Shown one piece after another: positions 8,456 to 17,535 of a DNA stretch of 64,000 nucleotides (the stretch's first letter is position 1; the number at the start of each line of letters is the position of its first letter). The notes under the pieces were generated by a model, which did no database searches, was not told where the DNA came from, and worked only from the letters and a program-made list of their open reading frames with translations. The DNA is from Tranquillimonas rosea (GTDB taxonomy: Bacteria > Pseudomonadota > Alphaproteobacteria > Rhodobacterales > Rhodobacteraceae): NCBI RefSeq assembly GCF_900111315.1, contig NZ_FOGU01000008.1, positions 1 through 64,000 on the forward strand, in the 5' to 3' direction. The translations under genes and the position numbers were made by a program.

Positions 8456-9508
8456 TCAGGCTGCGGCGCGGCGCGAGATCTCGATCATCCGCTCGACCGC
8501 GCGGCGGGCACCGTCGGCGACCGCGGGATCGACCTCGACCGGCTCGGCCATGGCGTGCAGCGACCACAGCACCTTGGCCAGCGTGATCTTCTTCATGTAG
8601 GGGCACATGTTGCAGGGGCCGACGAAATCGACCTCGGGCAGCGCGTCGGCGATGTTCGACGCCATCGAGCACTCGGTCACCAGCATCGCCTTCTCTGGAC
8701 GCTCGCGGTCGACATAGTCGATGATCCCGCTGGTCGAGCCGGAATAATCCGCCTCGCCGATCACGTCCGGCGGACATTCGGGATGCGCGATGATCCGGGT
8801 GCCGGGGTTCCAGTCGCGAAAGCCGCGCAGGTCGTCCGCGGTGTATTGCTCGTGCACGATGCAGGCCCCGTCCCACCAGACGATGCGCTTCTGCGGCACC
8901 TGCTTGGCCACATTCTGCGCCAGGTACTTGTCGGGCGCCATGATCACGGTCTCGCTGTCCATCGCGGCGACGATCTGTGCGGCGTTGGACGAGGTGCAGC
9001 AGACATCCGAGGCGGCCTTCACCTCGGCCGTGGTGTTGACGTAGGTGACGACCGGCGCGCCGGGATAGCGCGCGCGCATCTCCTCGATCCCCGCCGCCGT
9101 GACGCTTTCCGCCAGCGAGCAGCCGGCGCTGGAATCCGGGATCAGCACGGTCTTGGAGGGGTTCAGGATCTTCGACGTCTCGGCCATGAAGTGCACGCCG
9201 CACTGGACGATCACGTCGGCCTCGATCTCGGCCGCGGCGACGGCCAGCTGCAGGCTGTCGCCCACCACGTCAGCGATGCCGTGATAGATGTCCGGCGTCA
9301 TGTAGTTGTGCGCCAGCACCACGGCGTTGCGCTCTTTCTTGAGACGCTCGATCGCGGCGACATAGGGCGCGTGGATCGCCCAGTCCGGCGGCGCGACAAC
9401 CCGCGCCATCCGGGCATAGACGTCCTTCATCTCCTCCGCCAACTCGGGCGAGGGGGCCAGGTCGTACCGCTCATCGAGTTCGGCGCTGCGGGCAGGGTGG
9501 TCAAGCAA
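8456..9508 (-). CDS. nadA: Quinolinate synthase A
   Basis: A [4Fe-4S] enzyme of 350 residues that makes quinolinate from iminoaspartate and DHAP. The three cluster cysteines can be placed at C130 (AGCSLAES), C216 (GACIVHE) and C302 (MCPYMK). Their 86/86 spacing matches the known NadA pattern. The start is a TTG: GGAGGAG (complement of 9516-9522) sits 7 nt upstream and no in-frame ATG is better placed. It is the first gene of the nadABC operon. The rare start may hold expression low. Confidence 0.95.
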   Translation of the reverse strand: MLDHPARSAELDERYDLAPSPELAEEMKDVYARMARVVAPPDWAIHAPYVAAIERLKKERNAVVLAHNYMTPDIYHGIADVVGDSLQLAVAAAEIEADVIVQCGVHFMAETSKILNPSKTVLIPDSSAGCSLAESVTAAGIEEMRARYPGAPVVTYVNTTAEVKAASDVCCTSSNAAQIVAAMDSETVIMAPDKYLAQNVAKQVPQKRIVWWDGACIVHEQYTADDLRGFRDWNPGTRIIAHPECPPDVIGEADYSGSTSGIIDYVDRERPEKAMLVTECSMASNIADALPEVDFVGPCNMCPYMKKITLAKVLWSLHAMAEPVEVDPAVADGARRAVERMIEISRRAAA

Positions 9509-9644
9509 TGGGCCGCTCCTCCGTCAGCCGCCGCGCGGGCGACTTCCATCCTCCTTCGGCGACGCGTCCGGTCGCCCCGTACCGGGCGCGTGATAGTCGC
9601 CGCGGCGCCTCATGGCAACTGCCGTTACGTCACCGGCGGCGCGG

Positions 9645-10643
9645 TCACGTCTCGATCAGGGCGATCATCCGCTCCAGCCGCTCCATCGCGCGCACACCGT
9701 CCTCGATGTCGGGCACGTCGCGCGTCTCGCCCCGCAGCACGGCGGCGGCGTCGGCGATCAGCGCGTTGTAGCCCTTGTGATCCTCGTTCGCCGCGGCGGT
9801 GAAGTTCGGCCGCCACGACAGCGTGTCGGCGGCCGGATCCAGCGTCGCCGCCGGATCGTCGGCCTTGAACGGCGGATCGCGGTAGAGCGCAACGTCGATG
9901 ATGTTGTCGACCTCCAGCCGCTGATGGTCGCCCATGATGCGCAGCTCTTCCATCGGTGTGCCGCGCGACTGGGTGGTGCCCATGACGATGGTGCCGATGA
10001 CCCCGTTGGGCGCGGTGAAGCCGAGATGGAACATCATCTTGCCCGGCGCGGGGCTGACCTTGCGCACGCTCATGTCGTCCAGATCGCCGCCCGCGAACCA
10101 AGGGATCAGGTCCATGTAGTGCACGCAGTGATGCAGGTAGAACCCGGTATAGTCCGGCTCGCCCTCGAAATAGGTGGGGGCCGTCATGTAGGTGCCCGAG
10201 ATGCCCAGCACCGGCCCGAACGTCCCGCCGTCCAGCACGTTGCGGGCGATCCGGTTGCCGGTCGAATAGCGCTTCATGAAGCCCACGACGACGGGCTTGC
10301 CCGCTTGCCGAGACGCCTCGGCCACCGCGCGGGCGCCGGCGACGTCGGCGGCGGGCGGCTTTTCCATGAAGACCGGCAGCCCGCGCTCCAGCGCGGCGAT
10401 CGCGGCGGCGCGGTGCAGCTCTGGCCCGACGGCCATCCCCACCGCGTCGAGGCCGGGATGCGCGACGAGATCGGCGGCGTCGGAATACTGGTCGGCAACG
10501 CCGTATTCCCGCGCCACCCGGCCCGCGGCCTCGGCGTCGCGGTCGCAGATCGCGGCGATGCGGATGTCGTTTCGCCCCAGCTGCGGCAGCAGCATCTGGC
10601 GCGCGTGCCGGCCGCAGCCGATCCAGCCGATGTTCAGCGTCAT
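9645..10643 (-). CDS. Gfo/Idh/MocA-family NAD(P)-dependent sugar oxidoreductase
   Basis: A cytoplasmic dehydrogenase of 332 residues. The Rossmann dinucleotide site is [10 protein letters not shown] (residues 5-14), and the family motif EKP is at residues 94-96 (MEKPPAAD). A catalytic-domain lysine is plausible in [11 protein letters not shown]. The start overlaps the stop of the upstream epimerase-like gene (ATGA). It is the last gene of the minus-strand sugar operon. Members oxidise sugars, inositols or their phosphates. The specific substrate is not evident. Confidence 0.88.
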   Translation of the reverse strand: MTLNIGWIGCGRHARQMLLPQLGRNDIRIAAICDRDAEAAGRVAREYGVADQYSDAADLVAHPGLDAVGMAVGPELHRAAAIAALERGLPVFMEKPPAADVAGARAVAEASRQAGKPVVVGFMKRYSTGNRIARNVLDGGTFGPVLGISGTYMTAPTYFEGEPDYTGFYLHHCVHYMDLIPWFAGGDLDDMSVRKVSPAPGKMMFHLGFTAPNGVIGTIVMGTTQSRGTPMEELRIMGDHQRLEVDNIIDVALYRDPPFKADDPAATLDPAADTLSWRPNFTAAANEDHKGYNALIADAAAVLRGETRDVPDIEDGVRAMERLERMIALIET

Positions 10644-11527
10644 TGGTCCACCTCCGCCAGCGCCAGGGCCGAGCGCACGACGCCCAGCCCGGCGCGCAGT
10701 TTCGCGCTTTCGTCCTCGTGCGGGGCGCGCCAGTGGGCGATCGGCAGGCCCACGCGGTCGTCGTCGCGCCGGAACGGCTCGAGCGAGATCGGCCCGTCAT
10801 AGCCCGCGTGGTGCAGCGCCCGCATCACCGACGTCCAGTCGATATGCCCGGTGCCCGGATGGCCGCGGTGGTTCTCGTTCGCCTGGAAATGCACCAGCCG
10901 GGCGCCCGCCGCGCGGATCGCGTCGGGGATCGAGCGCTCTTCCATGTTCATGTGGAAGGTGTCGAGCATCACGCCCAGACCCGCATCGCCCACCGCGTCG
11001 ACCACCTCGATCGCCTGCCGGGTGGTGGAGACCACGTCGGTCTCGAACCGGTTCAGCGGCTCCAGCCCGAAGGTCACGCCCGCCGCGCGGGCCACCGGCG
11101 CAACCTGCGCCAGCCCCTCGATCGTGCGCGCGGCGCGGGCCGCGATGTCGTCGTCGCCGCGCGGGACCGGGGGGCGCCCGGCGAACACCATCGGCTCGCC
11201 GTAGAGCGGCCCCCCGACGAGCGACACGCCCATCGCCTCGGCCACCTCGACGCAGCGTTCCAGGTAGTCCAGCCCGCCTTGCCGCGCCGCCGGATCCTCC
11301 GAGGCGATCGAGCGCTGCGGATTGACCCGCGCCGCCAGCACCAGCGACACACCGGCATCCGCCGCGGCCCGCCGCACCTCGGCGGGGGGCAGGTTGTCCT
11401 CGGGCTCGGGCACCAGCAGCTCGACGAAGTCGAAGCCCAGCCGCGCGGCGTGGTCGAAGTAGTGCAGCTCGGCGCCGGTGAAGGGCCGCGCGAACTGCAT
11501 CGAGATGATACCGATCGGGTTGTCCAA
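10640..11527 (-). CDS. Sugar isomerase/epimerase, TIM-barrel (AP endonuclease 2 fold)
   Basis: A 295-residue TIM-barrel protein of the D-tagatose 3-epimerase/inosose-dehydratase superfamily. Candidate metal ligands and catalytic acids are E156 (GLEPLNRFE), D189 and H192 (LDTFHMN), H219/H223 (NENHRGHPG) and E250 (SLEPF). The TTG start is supported by AGGAAG 6 nt upstream. Translation is coupled to the following Gfo/Idh/MocA gene. With that oxidoreductase and the divergent aldo-keto reductase it forms the intracellular part of a sugar pathway. Epimerase versus dehydratase activity cannot be told from sequence alone. Confidence 0.85.
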   Translation of the reverse strand: MDNPIGIISMQFARPFTGAELHYFDHAARLGFDFVELLVPEPEDNLPPAEVRRAAADAGVSLVLAARVNPQRSIASEDPAARQGGLDYLERCVEVAEAMGVSLVGGPLYGEPMVFAGRPPVPRGDDDIAARAARTIEGLAQVAPVARAAGVTFGLEPLNRFETDVVSTTRQAIEVVDAVGDAGLGVMLDTFHMNMEERSIPDAIRAAGARLVHFQANENHRGHPGTGHIDWTSVMRALHHAGYDGPISLEPFRRDDDRVGLPIAHWRAPHEDESAKLRAGLGVVRSALALAEVDQ

Positions 11528-11555
11528 GATCGTCTTCCTTTCTCGGGGTCGGGAC

Positions 11556-12392
11556 TCAGCCCTTCACCGCGCCCTGCGTCAGGCCGGAGATCAGGCGTTT
11601 CTGCACCAGCAGGAACAGCACCGTCGCGGGCATCGCGCCGACGATCCCTCCGGCGGTCAGCAGGCCCCATTGGACCTCGTACTCGCCGATCAGGGTCTGG
11701 ACGGCGACGGTGATCGTGCGCACGTCCTGCCCGCCCAGGGTCAGGGCATAGAGGTACTCGTTCCAGGAGGTGATGAAGATGTAGATGCCGGTGGCGATGA
11801 TGCCGGGCACGCACAGCGGCAGCACGACCCGCCGCAGCGCCCCCAGGCGCGTGCAGCCGTCGGTCATCGCCGCCTCGTCGAGAGAGCGGGGGATGCCGTT
11901 CATGTAGCTGACCATCATCCAGACCGAGAACGGGATCGCGATGGTCGAATTGGCGATGATCAGGGCGAAATGGGTGTCGAGCAGCCCCAGGATGCGCATC
12001 ACCACGAACAGCGGCAGGATCAGCAGCACCAGAGGGAACATGTTGATCAGCAGGAACTGCAGCATCAGCACCCGCTTGCCCCGGAACGAGAAGCGCGAGA
12101 ACGAATACGCCGCCGTCACGCTCAGCGACAGGCCGACGACGACCGTGCCGGCCGCGACGATGAAGCTGTCCAGAAGGTTGTCGCCGAAGCCCACGGTGCG
12201 GAACAGCCGGGTGTAGTTGTCGATCGTCGCCTGCACCAGCGACGGGCCCTCAGTGAACAGCCGCGATTCCGGCGTGACCGAGGTGACGAACATCCACAGG
12301 TAGGGGCCCAGCGTGAAGACCAGCACCAGCGCCATCGGCAGGTCGACGGTCAGCAGCCGCCGGCGGAGGGAGCGTTTTCCAAGAGCCATCAT
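11556..12392 (-). CDS. Carbohydrate ABC transporter permease (MalG type, CUT1)
   Basis: An inner-membrane permease of 278 residues with six membrane segments. The EAA loop that docks on the ATPase is visible as [24 protein letters not shown], and the C-terminus is typical of MalG ([17 protein letters not shown]). The ATG at 12392 overlaps the stop of the MalF-type gene (ATGA). It pairs with that permease and with the binding protein upstream. The ATPase is encoded divergently at 16392. Confidence 0.94.
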   Translation of the reverse strand: MMALGKRSLRRRLLTVDLPMALVLVFTLGPYLWMFVTSVTPESRLFTEGPSLVQATIDNYTRLFRTVGFGDNLLDSFIVAAGTVVVGLSLSVTAAYSFSRFSFRGKRVLMLQFLLINMFPLVLLILPLFVVMRILGLLDTHFALIIANSTIAIPFSVWMMVSYMNGIPRSLDEAAMTDGCTRLGALRRVVLPLCVPGIIATGIYIFITSWNEYLYALTLGGQDVRTITVAVQTLIGEYEVQWGLLTAGGIVGAMPATVLFLLVQKRLISGLTQGAVKG

Positions 12393-13324
12393 TCCACCGC
12401 CTTTCCGGTCCGCCTGAGATAGAGAAGCACGATCACCATCAGCAGCATCGTGAACAGCACCGCCAGCGCCGAGCCGTAGCCGAAGTCGAGGTTCGTGCGC
12501 GCCTTGACGAAGGCGTAGAGCGGCAGCGTGTAGGTGGCGTAGCCGGGGCCGCCACCGGTCATCACGAAGATCACGTCGAACGAGTTGGCGACCCAGATCG
12601 TGCGCAGCAGCACCGACGTCACCAGCACGCCCGAGATGCCGGGCAGGGTGATGTAGCGGAACTGCTGCCAGGTGCTCGCCCCGTCCAGCGACGCGGCCTC
12701 GTAATAGCTCTTGGGGATCGACTGTAGCCCCGCCAGGATCATCACCGCGAAGAACGGGAAGCCCTGCCATGTCAGCGTCAGGATGATCGCTCCAAGCGCG
12801 GTGTCGGGGTTGGCCAGCCACGGGACCGCCTGCTCGATCAGGCCCAGCCGCAGCAGGAAGTCGTTCAGCACGCCGTAATTGCTGTCATAGATCCACACCC
12901 ACATCAGCGCGATCACGACCGAGGGCAGCGCCCAGGGAATGATGATCAGCGCGCGGGCCACGGGGCGCCACGGGAACTCCTGGTTCAGCAGCAGCGCCGT
13001 CACCAGCCCCAGCAGGACCTGCGCCGGGATGGTGATCCCGATCCAGATGATCGTGTGCCAGAGCGAGATCCAGAAGACCTCGTCGTTGAAGGCAGTCACG
13101 AAGTTCTCGAAGCCGATGAAGGTGAAATCGTCCGGCCGGAACAGGACGTACTCGTGCAGGCTCATCCACGCGGTCTGCAGCATCGGAAAGAACACGATGG
13201 CCAGCGTGACAATCACGGCGGGCGACAGCATGGCGTAGGGCAGGACGCGGCGGCCCAGCTTGTGCCGCCCGGTGCCGGCTTCGGCGCGGGCCGGTCCGGT
13301 GGCTGAATGGTCTTGCGCGGTCAT
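12389..13324 (-). CDS. Carbohydrate ABC transporter permease (MalF/UgpA type, CUT1)
   Basis: A 311-residue permease with six membrane segments after a charged, cytoplasmic N-terminus (residues 1-28). The EAA motif is YYEAASLDGASTWQQFRYITLP. The family tail, MTGGGPGYATYTLPLYAF, is also present. It follows the binding-protein gene after 97 nt that contain a perfect 11-bp GC hairpin, and it overlaps the second permease gene by 4 nt. Confidence 0.94.
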   Translation of the reverse strand: MTAQDHSATGPARAEAGTGRHKLGRRVLPYAMLSPAVIVTLAIVFFPMLQTAWMSLHEYVLFRPDDFTFIGFENFVTAFNDEVFWISLWHTIIWIGITIPAQVLLGLVTALLLNQEFPWRPVARALIIIPWALPSVVIALMWVWIYDSNYGVLNDFLLRLGLIEQAVPWLANPDTALGAIILTLTWQGFPFFAVMILAGLQSIPKSYYEAASLDGASTWQQFRYITLPGISGVLVTSVLLRTIWVANSFDVIFVMTGGGPGYATYTLPLYAFVKARTNLDFGYGSALAVLFTMLLMVIVLLYLRRTGKAVE

Positions 13325-13387
13325 GGCTCACCTGTTCACGGCGGGCGGCCCGCCATGGCGTTTACGTCGGGTGGGGCGAAGGGGCGC

Positions 13388-13414
13388 GGGGGCGGCGCGG
13401 CGTGCGCCGCCCCC
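13388..13414 (-). terminator. GC hairpin after the CUT1 binding-protein gene (attenuator/mRNA stabiliser)
   Basis: GGGGGCGGCGC (13388-13398) pairs perfectly with GCGCCGCCCCC (13404-13414) around a 5-nt loop. In the minus-strand transcript the stem starts 7 nt after the binding-protein stop at 13422. No U-run follows. It probably protects the binding-protein message or reduces read-through into the permease genes. Confidence 0.6.
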
Positions 13415-13421
13415 TGTCACG

Positions 13422-14636
13422 TCACTCCGAGTAGAGTTCCGCGATCTCGGCGTTCATCTCCTCGGCCGTGATCTCGCCGGTCAGCGCGCGCTGCATCGCG
13501 ACGGGCCAGACGGTGTTCACGAAGTCCGAGGTCTCGGGCCGGTTCGGCAGCAGGTTGGCGAAGGGCAGGGACTCCGCCGTCGCCTCGACGAACCGCTTGG
13601 GGTGCAGCGACCACTCGTCCCGGTCGGTCTTGGTCACCGGCAGCTGGCCCGTCGCCTCGTTGAACAGCGCGTTGTTGCCCGCCTCGGACAGGAACGAGAT
13701 CCACTTCCACGCCGCGTCCTTGTCCTCGGCCGAGGACATCACCGCGGTGCTCTCGTCGCCGTAGGCCGTCCACCGGCCGCCGCCGCACTCCGGCACCGGC
13801 GCTGCCGAGACCTTGTCGCCGAGCGCCTCGACCATGCCGTTGGCCGACCCGATATGGTGGATCGTCATCGCGGTCTTGCCGGCCTTGAACGCGCCGATCG
13901 TCTCCTGGAACCCGTCATTCGGGGCCGAGGGCGGAAACACGCCATCCTCGCGGAACAGGTCGACCACGAACTGCGTGCCCGCGACCGCCGCCTCGCTTTC
14001 GATGTTGTCGGTCAGGTCGGCGCCCTCGCGGCCCAGGGTGAAGCTCGCCCAGTGGTCGTGGCCGCCCTTGCCGCCGCGAAAGCCGAAGCCGTAGACGTCG
14101 GTCTGCCCGTCGTCGTCGGTGTCGCGGGTCAGCGCGTTGGCGGCCTCGCGGAACTCCTCGCAGGTCTGCGGCACTTCCAGCCCCAGCTCCTCGAACATGT
14201 CGGGGCGGTAGTACATGTAGAGCACGACATACTGCACCGGCAGGTAATAGCTGCTGCCGTCCTCGGCGACGGTCAGCTCCAGCAGGTTGTCCTGCAGGTC
14301 GTCCTTGCCCTCCCAGCTGTCGATCCGGTCACCGATCGGCTCCAGCGCGCCCATCTCGATCAGGCGCGGCTGGGCGAACATCTTGACCATCGCCGCATCG
14401 GGGGCGTTGCCGCCGATGATCGAGGTGTAGAGGTTGTCGTAGTAGCTGTTCCACGGGATGTTTTCGGCCTCGACCGTGATCTCCGGGTTCTGCTCCTCAA
14501 AGGTCGAGACCAGCTCGTCCATCGGGTTGTCGGCGTTGTCGAAATGGTACCAGAACCGCACCGTGCTTTCGGCGCTGGCCATCCCTGCGGTCAGCGCCAG
14601 CAGGCTGGCGGCAAGGCCGAGTGTCTTCTGTCTCAT
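13422..14636 (-). CDS. Carbohydrate ABC transporter substrate-binding protein (CUT1, family 1)
   Basis: A periplasmic sugar-binding protein of 404 residues with a clear signal peptide (MRQKTLGLAASLLALTAGMASA|ES). Features of the MalE/UgpB superfamily are STVRFWYHFDNADNPMDELVSTFEEQ at the N-terminus, GNAPDAAMVKM and WKWISFLSEAGN. The mature protein is strongly acidic. GGAGG lies 9 nt before the ATG. It is followed by a strong hairpin and then both permease genes, so it is likely made in excess over the membrane subunits. The ligand cannot be assigned. Confidence 0.93.
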   Translation of the reverse strand: MRQKTLGLAASLLALTAGMASAESTVRFWYHFDNADNPMDELVSTFEEQNPEITVEAENIPWNSYYDNLYTSIIGGNAPDAAMVKMFAQPRLIEMGALEPIGDRIDSWEGKDDLQDNLLELTVAEDGSSYYLPVQYVVLYMYYRPDMFEELGLEVPQTCEEFREAANALTRDTDDDGQTDVYGFGFRGGKGGHDHWASFTLGREGADLTDNIESEAAVAGTQFVVDLFREDGVFPPSAPNDGFQETIGAFKAGKTAMTIHHIGSANGMVEALGDKVSAAPVPECGGGRWTAYGDESTAVMSSAEDKDAAWKWISFLSEAGNNALFNEATGQLPVTKTDRDEWSLHPKRFVEATAESLPFANLLPNRPETSDFVNTVWPVAMQRALTGEITAEEMNAEIAELYSE

Positions 14637-14671
14637 CGTCTCTCTCCTCCCAGGTTGCGGACCGTTGCTCC

Positions 14672-15580
14672 TCAGCCGGCCCTTTCGCGGAACACCTCAC
14701 CCGCCCGCGCGAACGCCTGTCGCGCCTCGGGCAGGGCGGGTCCCATCTGCATGAAGCCGTGCACCACCCCCTCGACCAGGTCGAACGGGTCGGCGCGGCC
14801 CAGCTCGCGCAGCCGCGCGACCAGCGCCTCGGAATCCGAGCGCAGCGGGTCCAGCGCGGCGGCGTTGAGATAGAGCGGCGGCAGCGCGGCCAGCGCGGCA
14901 TCCTCCGCCGCAAGCGGCGCCACCGTGGGCTCGCCGCGCAGGTCCCACGGCGCGTACCAGTCCCAGTAGCGCTGCATCTTGGCACGGGTCAGGCCCGGGC
15001 CCTCGGCCTGCGCGAGATACGAGGGCGTGTCGAAATCCGCGCCGTAGACGCCGTAGAACAGCAGCCCCTGCGCCGGCATCGCCGCGCCCTCGGCCCCCAG
15101 CCGCAGCATCGCCGCCAGCGCCAGGTTCGCCCCCGCGCTGTCGCCGGCCACGCTCCAGCGGCGGTCGCCGGGCAGCGCGCGCCACGCGGCAAGGCAATCC
15201 TCCAGCCCCGCCGGATAGGGATGCTCGGGCGCCAGCCGGTAGTCGATGGTTACCACCGGCGCCGCGCAGGCCAGCGCCAGCCGCCGCGCCGCACCCTCGT
15301 GCGTCGCGGCCGAACAGAACGCCCAGCCGCCGCCATGGATATGCAGGATCGCGTCGGTGCCGGTGTCGTTGCCCGGCACGATCCGCCGCGCGGGCAGCCC
15401 GGCGATCAGCGTCGTCTCGGCCCGCGCCACCTCGGGCAGCTCGGCGTTCCAGCGCAGGTTCGTCAGCGCCGACAGCGCGCGCCCGGCCTCTGGCCGCAGG
15501 GTCGTGGGATCGGCCAGGTCGCGATCCTCGTGCGCCAGCCGCTCCAGCACGGCGCGCATGCTGTCGCTCGGCCCGCTCAC
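14672..15580 (-). CDS. Alpha/beta hydrolase, hormone-sensitive-lipase/acetyl-esterase type
   Basis: A predicted cytoplasmic esterase of 302 residues. It has the oxyanion motif HGGGW (residues 82-86), the nucleophile elbow GDSAG (Ser148), Asp244 in LDPLRSD and His274 in VVHGFM, which together make a full catalytic triad. The GTG start at 15580 is chosen because GAGGAGG lies 7 nt upstream and the start overlaps the GntR stop (GTGA). Between a GntR gene and a CUT1 transporter, it may remove acyl groups from the imported sugar or open a lactone. That role is inference from context. Confidence 0.88.
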   Translation of the reverse strand: MSGPSDSMRAVLERLAHEDRDLADPTTLRPEAGRALSALTNLRWNAELPEVARAETTLIAGLPARRIVPGNDTGTDAILHIHGGGWAFCSAATHEGAARRLALACAAPVVTIDYRLAPEHPYPAGLEDCLAAWRALPGDRRWSVAGDSAGANLALAAMLRLGAEGAAMPAQGLLFYGVYGADFDTPSYLAQAEGPGLTRAKMQRYWDWYAPWDLRGEPTVAPLAAEDAALAALPPLYLNAAALDPLRSDSEALVARLRELGRADPFDLVEGVVHGFMQMGPALPEARQAFARAGEVFRERAG

Positions 15581-16275
15581 GCCCCGGCCTCCTCGGTCAG
15601 GTCCGGCCCGAGGTCCACGATGGTCGAGATGTGGTGCCCCAGCACCCCGCGCAGGGTCTCGACATCCCGCGCGCGGACGGCATCGACGATCGGCACGTGC
15701 CGGTCGGCGGTCTCGGGCAGGGCGCGGTTCGGCTGCGAGTTCAGGATCTTGAAGCGGTGGTTGTGGATCAGGCACCGGGTCAGCATCGGCGTGACCACGG
15801 GCAGGTCGGCGGCCTCGAACAGGCGGCAGTGGAAGCTGCGGTCGTGCACCGACAGGAGGTATTCGTCACCGTCGCGGGCGGCGTTGCGCATGGCGTTCAG
15901 ATGCACCGACAGGTCGGCGTCCAGCGCCGCGTCGGCTCGCTCGACCACCCGCTCGAGGTAATCGCACTCGATCCCCCGGCGGATCGCGATCAGCGCGCAG
16001 GCATCGTCCGAACGGCAGGCGGCGACATGGGTGCCGCGATGGGGCAGGCGGCGGACCAGCCCCTCCTCGTTCAGCTGCATCAGCGCTTCGCGCACGGTGC
16101 CCTGGCTGCATTGAAAGCGCTGGGCAAGGTTCAGCTCCAGCACCGTCGCCTCGGGGGCAAGCTGACCCAGCACGATCTCCTTCTGCAGGGCGACGTACAC
16201 CGCGTGGCTGCGCCGGCTGGACTGGCGCGGCACAAGGTCGGTCACGGACGAGTGCGAAAAGCTTTCGACGGCCAT
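15577..16275 (-). CDS. GntR-family regulator with FCD (FadR C-terminal) domain
   Basis: A repressor of 232 residues. The winged helix-turn-helix covers roughly residues 20-85 (FQCSQGTVREALMQLNEEGLVRR). The all-helical FCD domain that follows carries likely metal ligands (HDRSFH, RHVPIVDA, LGHHIS). I place the start at the ATG at 16275, with GGAGA about 10 nt upstream. A TTG at 16308 would be in frame but has no ribosome site and would overlap the operator array. It heads the minus-strand sugar operon and is divergent from the ABC ATPase gene. FCD regulators usually respond to a sugar acid or other organic acid from the pathway. Confidence 0.9.
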   Translation of the reverse strand: MAVESFSHSSVTDLVPRQSSRRSHAVYVALQKEIVLGQLAPEATVLELNLAQRFQCSQGTVREALMQLNEEGLVRRLPHRGTHVAACRSDDACALIAIRRGIECDYLERVVERADAALDADLSVHLNAMRNAARDGDEYLLSVHDRSFHCRLFEAADLPVVTPMLTRCLIHNHRFKILNSQPNRALPETADRHVPIVDAVRARDVETLRGVLGHHISTIVDLGPDLTEEAGA

Positions 16276-16308
16276 GTCCAGCGGTGTCTCCGATCGGGCT
16301 TGCTCCAA

Positions 16309-16344
16309 ATTATCAATATCGATAACATGCAGATTATCGATAAT
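16309..16344. promoter_or_regulatory. Operator array for the GntR regulator
   Basis: Four copies of the half-site ATTATC/GATAA(T) lie in 36 bp. ATTATC (16309-16314) is inverted against GATAA (16321-16325) over a 6-bp gap. A perfect 12-bp palindrome ATTATCGATAAT follows at 16333-16344. The array sits in the 116-bp divergent region, 48 bp before the ATPase ATG. Its AT-rich, symmetric form against 65-70% GC surroundings makes it the likely GntR binding site controlling both arms of the sugar regulon. Confidence 0.7.
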
Positions 16345-16391
16345 GCAAGTCCCAATCGCCCGACGGCGACACCGACATCCGGGAGGAACAG

Positions 16392-17465
16392 ATGGCGGAT
16401 ATCCAGCTGGAAAAGATCGTTAAGGATTTCGGCGCGGTGCGCGCGATCCACGGCGTCGACCTCGATGTCGAGGATGGCGAATTCGTCGCCTTCGTCGGCC
16501 CATCGGGTTGCGGCAAGTCCACGATGCTGCGGATGATCGCCGGGCTCGAGGAAATCTCGGACGGCACCTTGCGGATCGGCGGCCGGGTGGTGAACGACGT
16601 CGAGCCGCGCGGTCGCGATGTGGCGATGGTGTTCCAGGATTACGCGCTCTACCCGCACATGACGATCGCCGAGAATATCGGCTTCGGGCTCAAGATGCGC
16701 GGCTTCCGCCCCGACGACATCCGCACCAAGGTCGCCGAGGCCGCCCGCATCCTGCAGATCGACGCGCTGCTCGAACGCCGGCCCGGCCAGCTGTCGGGCG
16801 GCCAGCGCCAGCGGGTCGCGATGGGGCGGGCGATCACCCGGCAGCCGTCGGTGTTCCTGTTCGACGAGCCGCTGTCGAATCTCGACGCCAAGCTGCGGGT
16901 CGAGATGCGCACACAGATCAAGCGGCTGCACGCCATGCTGGGCACCACCACGGTCTACGTCACCCACGACCAGACCGAAGCGATGACCCTGGCCGACCGG
17001 GTCGTCGTCCTGCGCGACGGCCACATCGTCCAGGAGGGGCACCCGATCGAGCTGTACGAGCGGCCCAATTCCCGGTTCGTGGGCGAATTCATCGGCTCGC
17101 CGCAGATGAACGTGTTCGAGGCGGTGGTCGACCGCGCCGGCGGCGCGCCGCGCCTGCGGATCGGCGATGCCAGCATCGAGGTGGGCGAGGTGCCTCTGGC
17201 CGACGGCGCCAACGTCGATGTCGGCATCCGCCCCGAACACCTGCGCTGGTCGCAGGGCAGCGGCATGCTGTCCCCGCGCGTCGAGGTCTACGAACCCCTC
17301 GGCTCGGACACGATGGCGATCTGCGATCTCGACGGGCGCGAGCTGACCGCGCGTCTCGACCCCTCGGTGCGGCTCAAGGCGGACCAGAGGATTCCCCTCG
17401 ATTTCGAGCCCGCCAACCTGCACTTCTTCGACCGCGACAGCGGCGCGCGCATCGCCGCGGCCTGA
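16392..17465 (+). CDS. Sugar ABC transporter ATP-binding protein (MalK/UgpC type)
   Basis: An ATPase of 357 residues. Walker A GPSGCGKS is at 36-43, signature LSGGQ at 134-138 and Walker B VFLFDE at 154-159. A C-terminal TOBE/regulatory domain of about 115 residues is characteristic of CUT1 ATPases. A strong site (GGGAGGAACAG) precedes the ATG. It is divergent from the GntR-led operon that encodes the matching binding protein and permeases, which have no ATPase of their own. Splitting of the ATPase onto the opposite strand is common in this group. Confidence 0.94.
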   Translation: MADIQLEKIVKDFGAVRAIHGVDLDVEDGEFVAFVGPSGCGKSTMLRMIAGLEEISDGTLRIGGRVVNDVEPRGRDVAMVFQDYALYPHMTIAENIGFGLKMRGFRPDDIRTKVAEAARILQIDALLERRPGQLSGGQRQRVAMGRAITRQPSVFLFDEPLSNLDAKLRVEMRTQIKRLHAMLGTTTVYVTHDQTEAMTLADRVVVLRDGHIVQEGHPIELYERPNSRFVGEFIGSPQMNVFEAVVDRAGGAPRLRIGDASIEVGEVPLADGANVDVGIRPEHLRWSQGSGMLSPRVEVYEPLGSDTMAICDLDGRELTARLDPSVRLKADQRIPLDFEPANLHFFDRDSGARIAAA

Positions 17466-17535
17466 CCGGCGAACCCGCGCCCGCAATGCCGCGTTGGTGG
17501 GGCAACACCATCATCGCAAGCCAGGAGACAGCGGC

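Noticed and set aside
16308-16308. TTG start for the GntR gene
   Set aside because: No ribosome site, and the leader would lie next to the operator array; ATG at 16275 is better supported.
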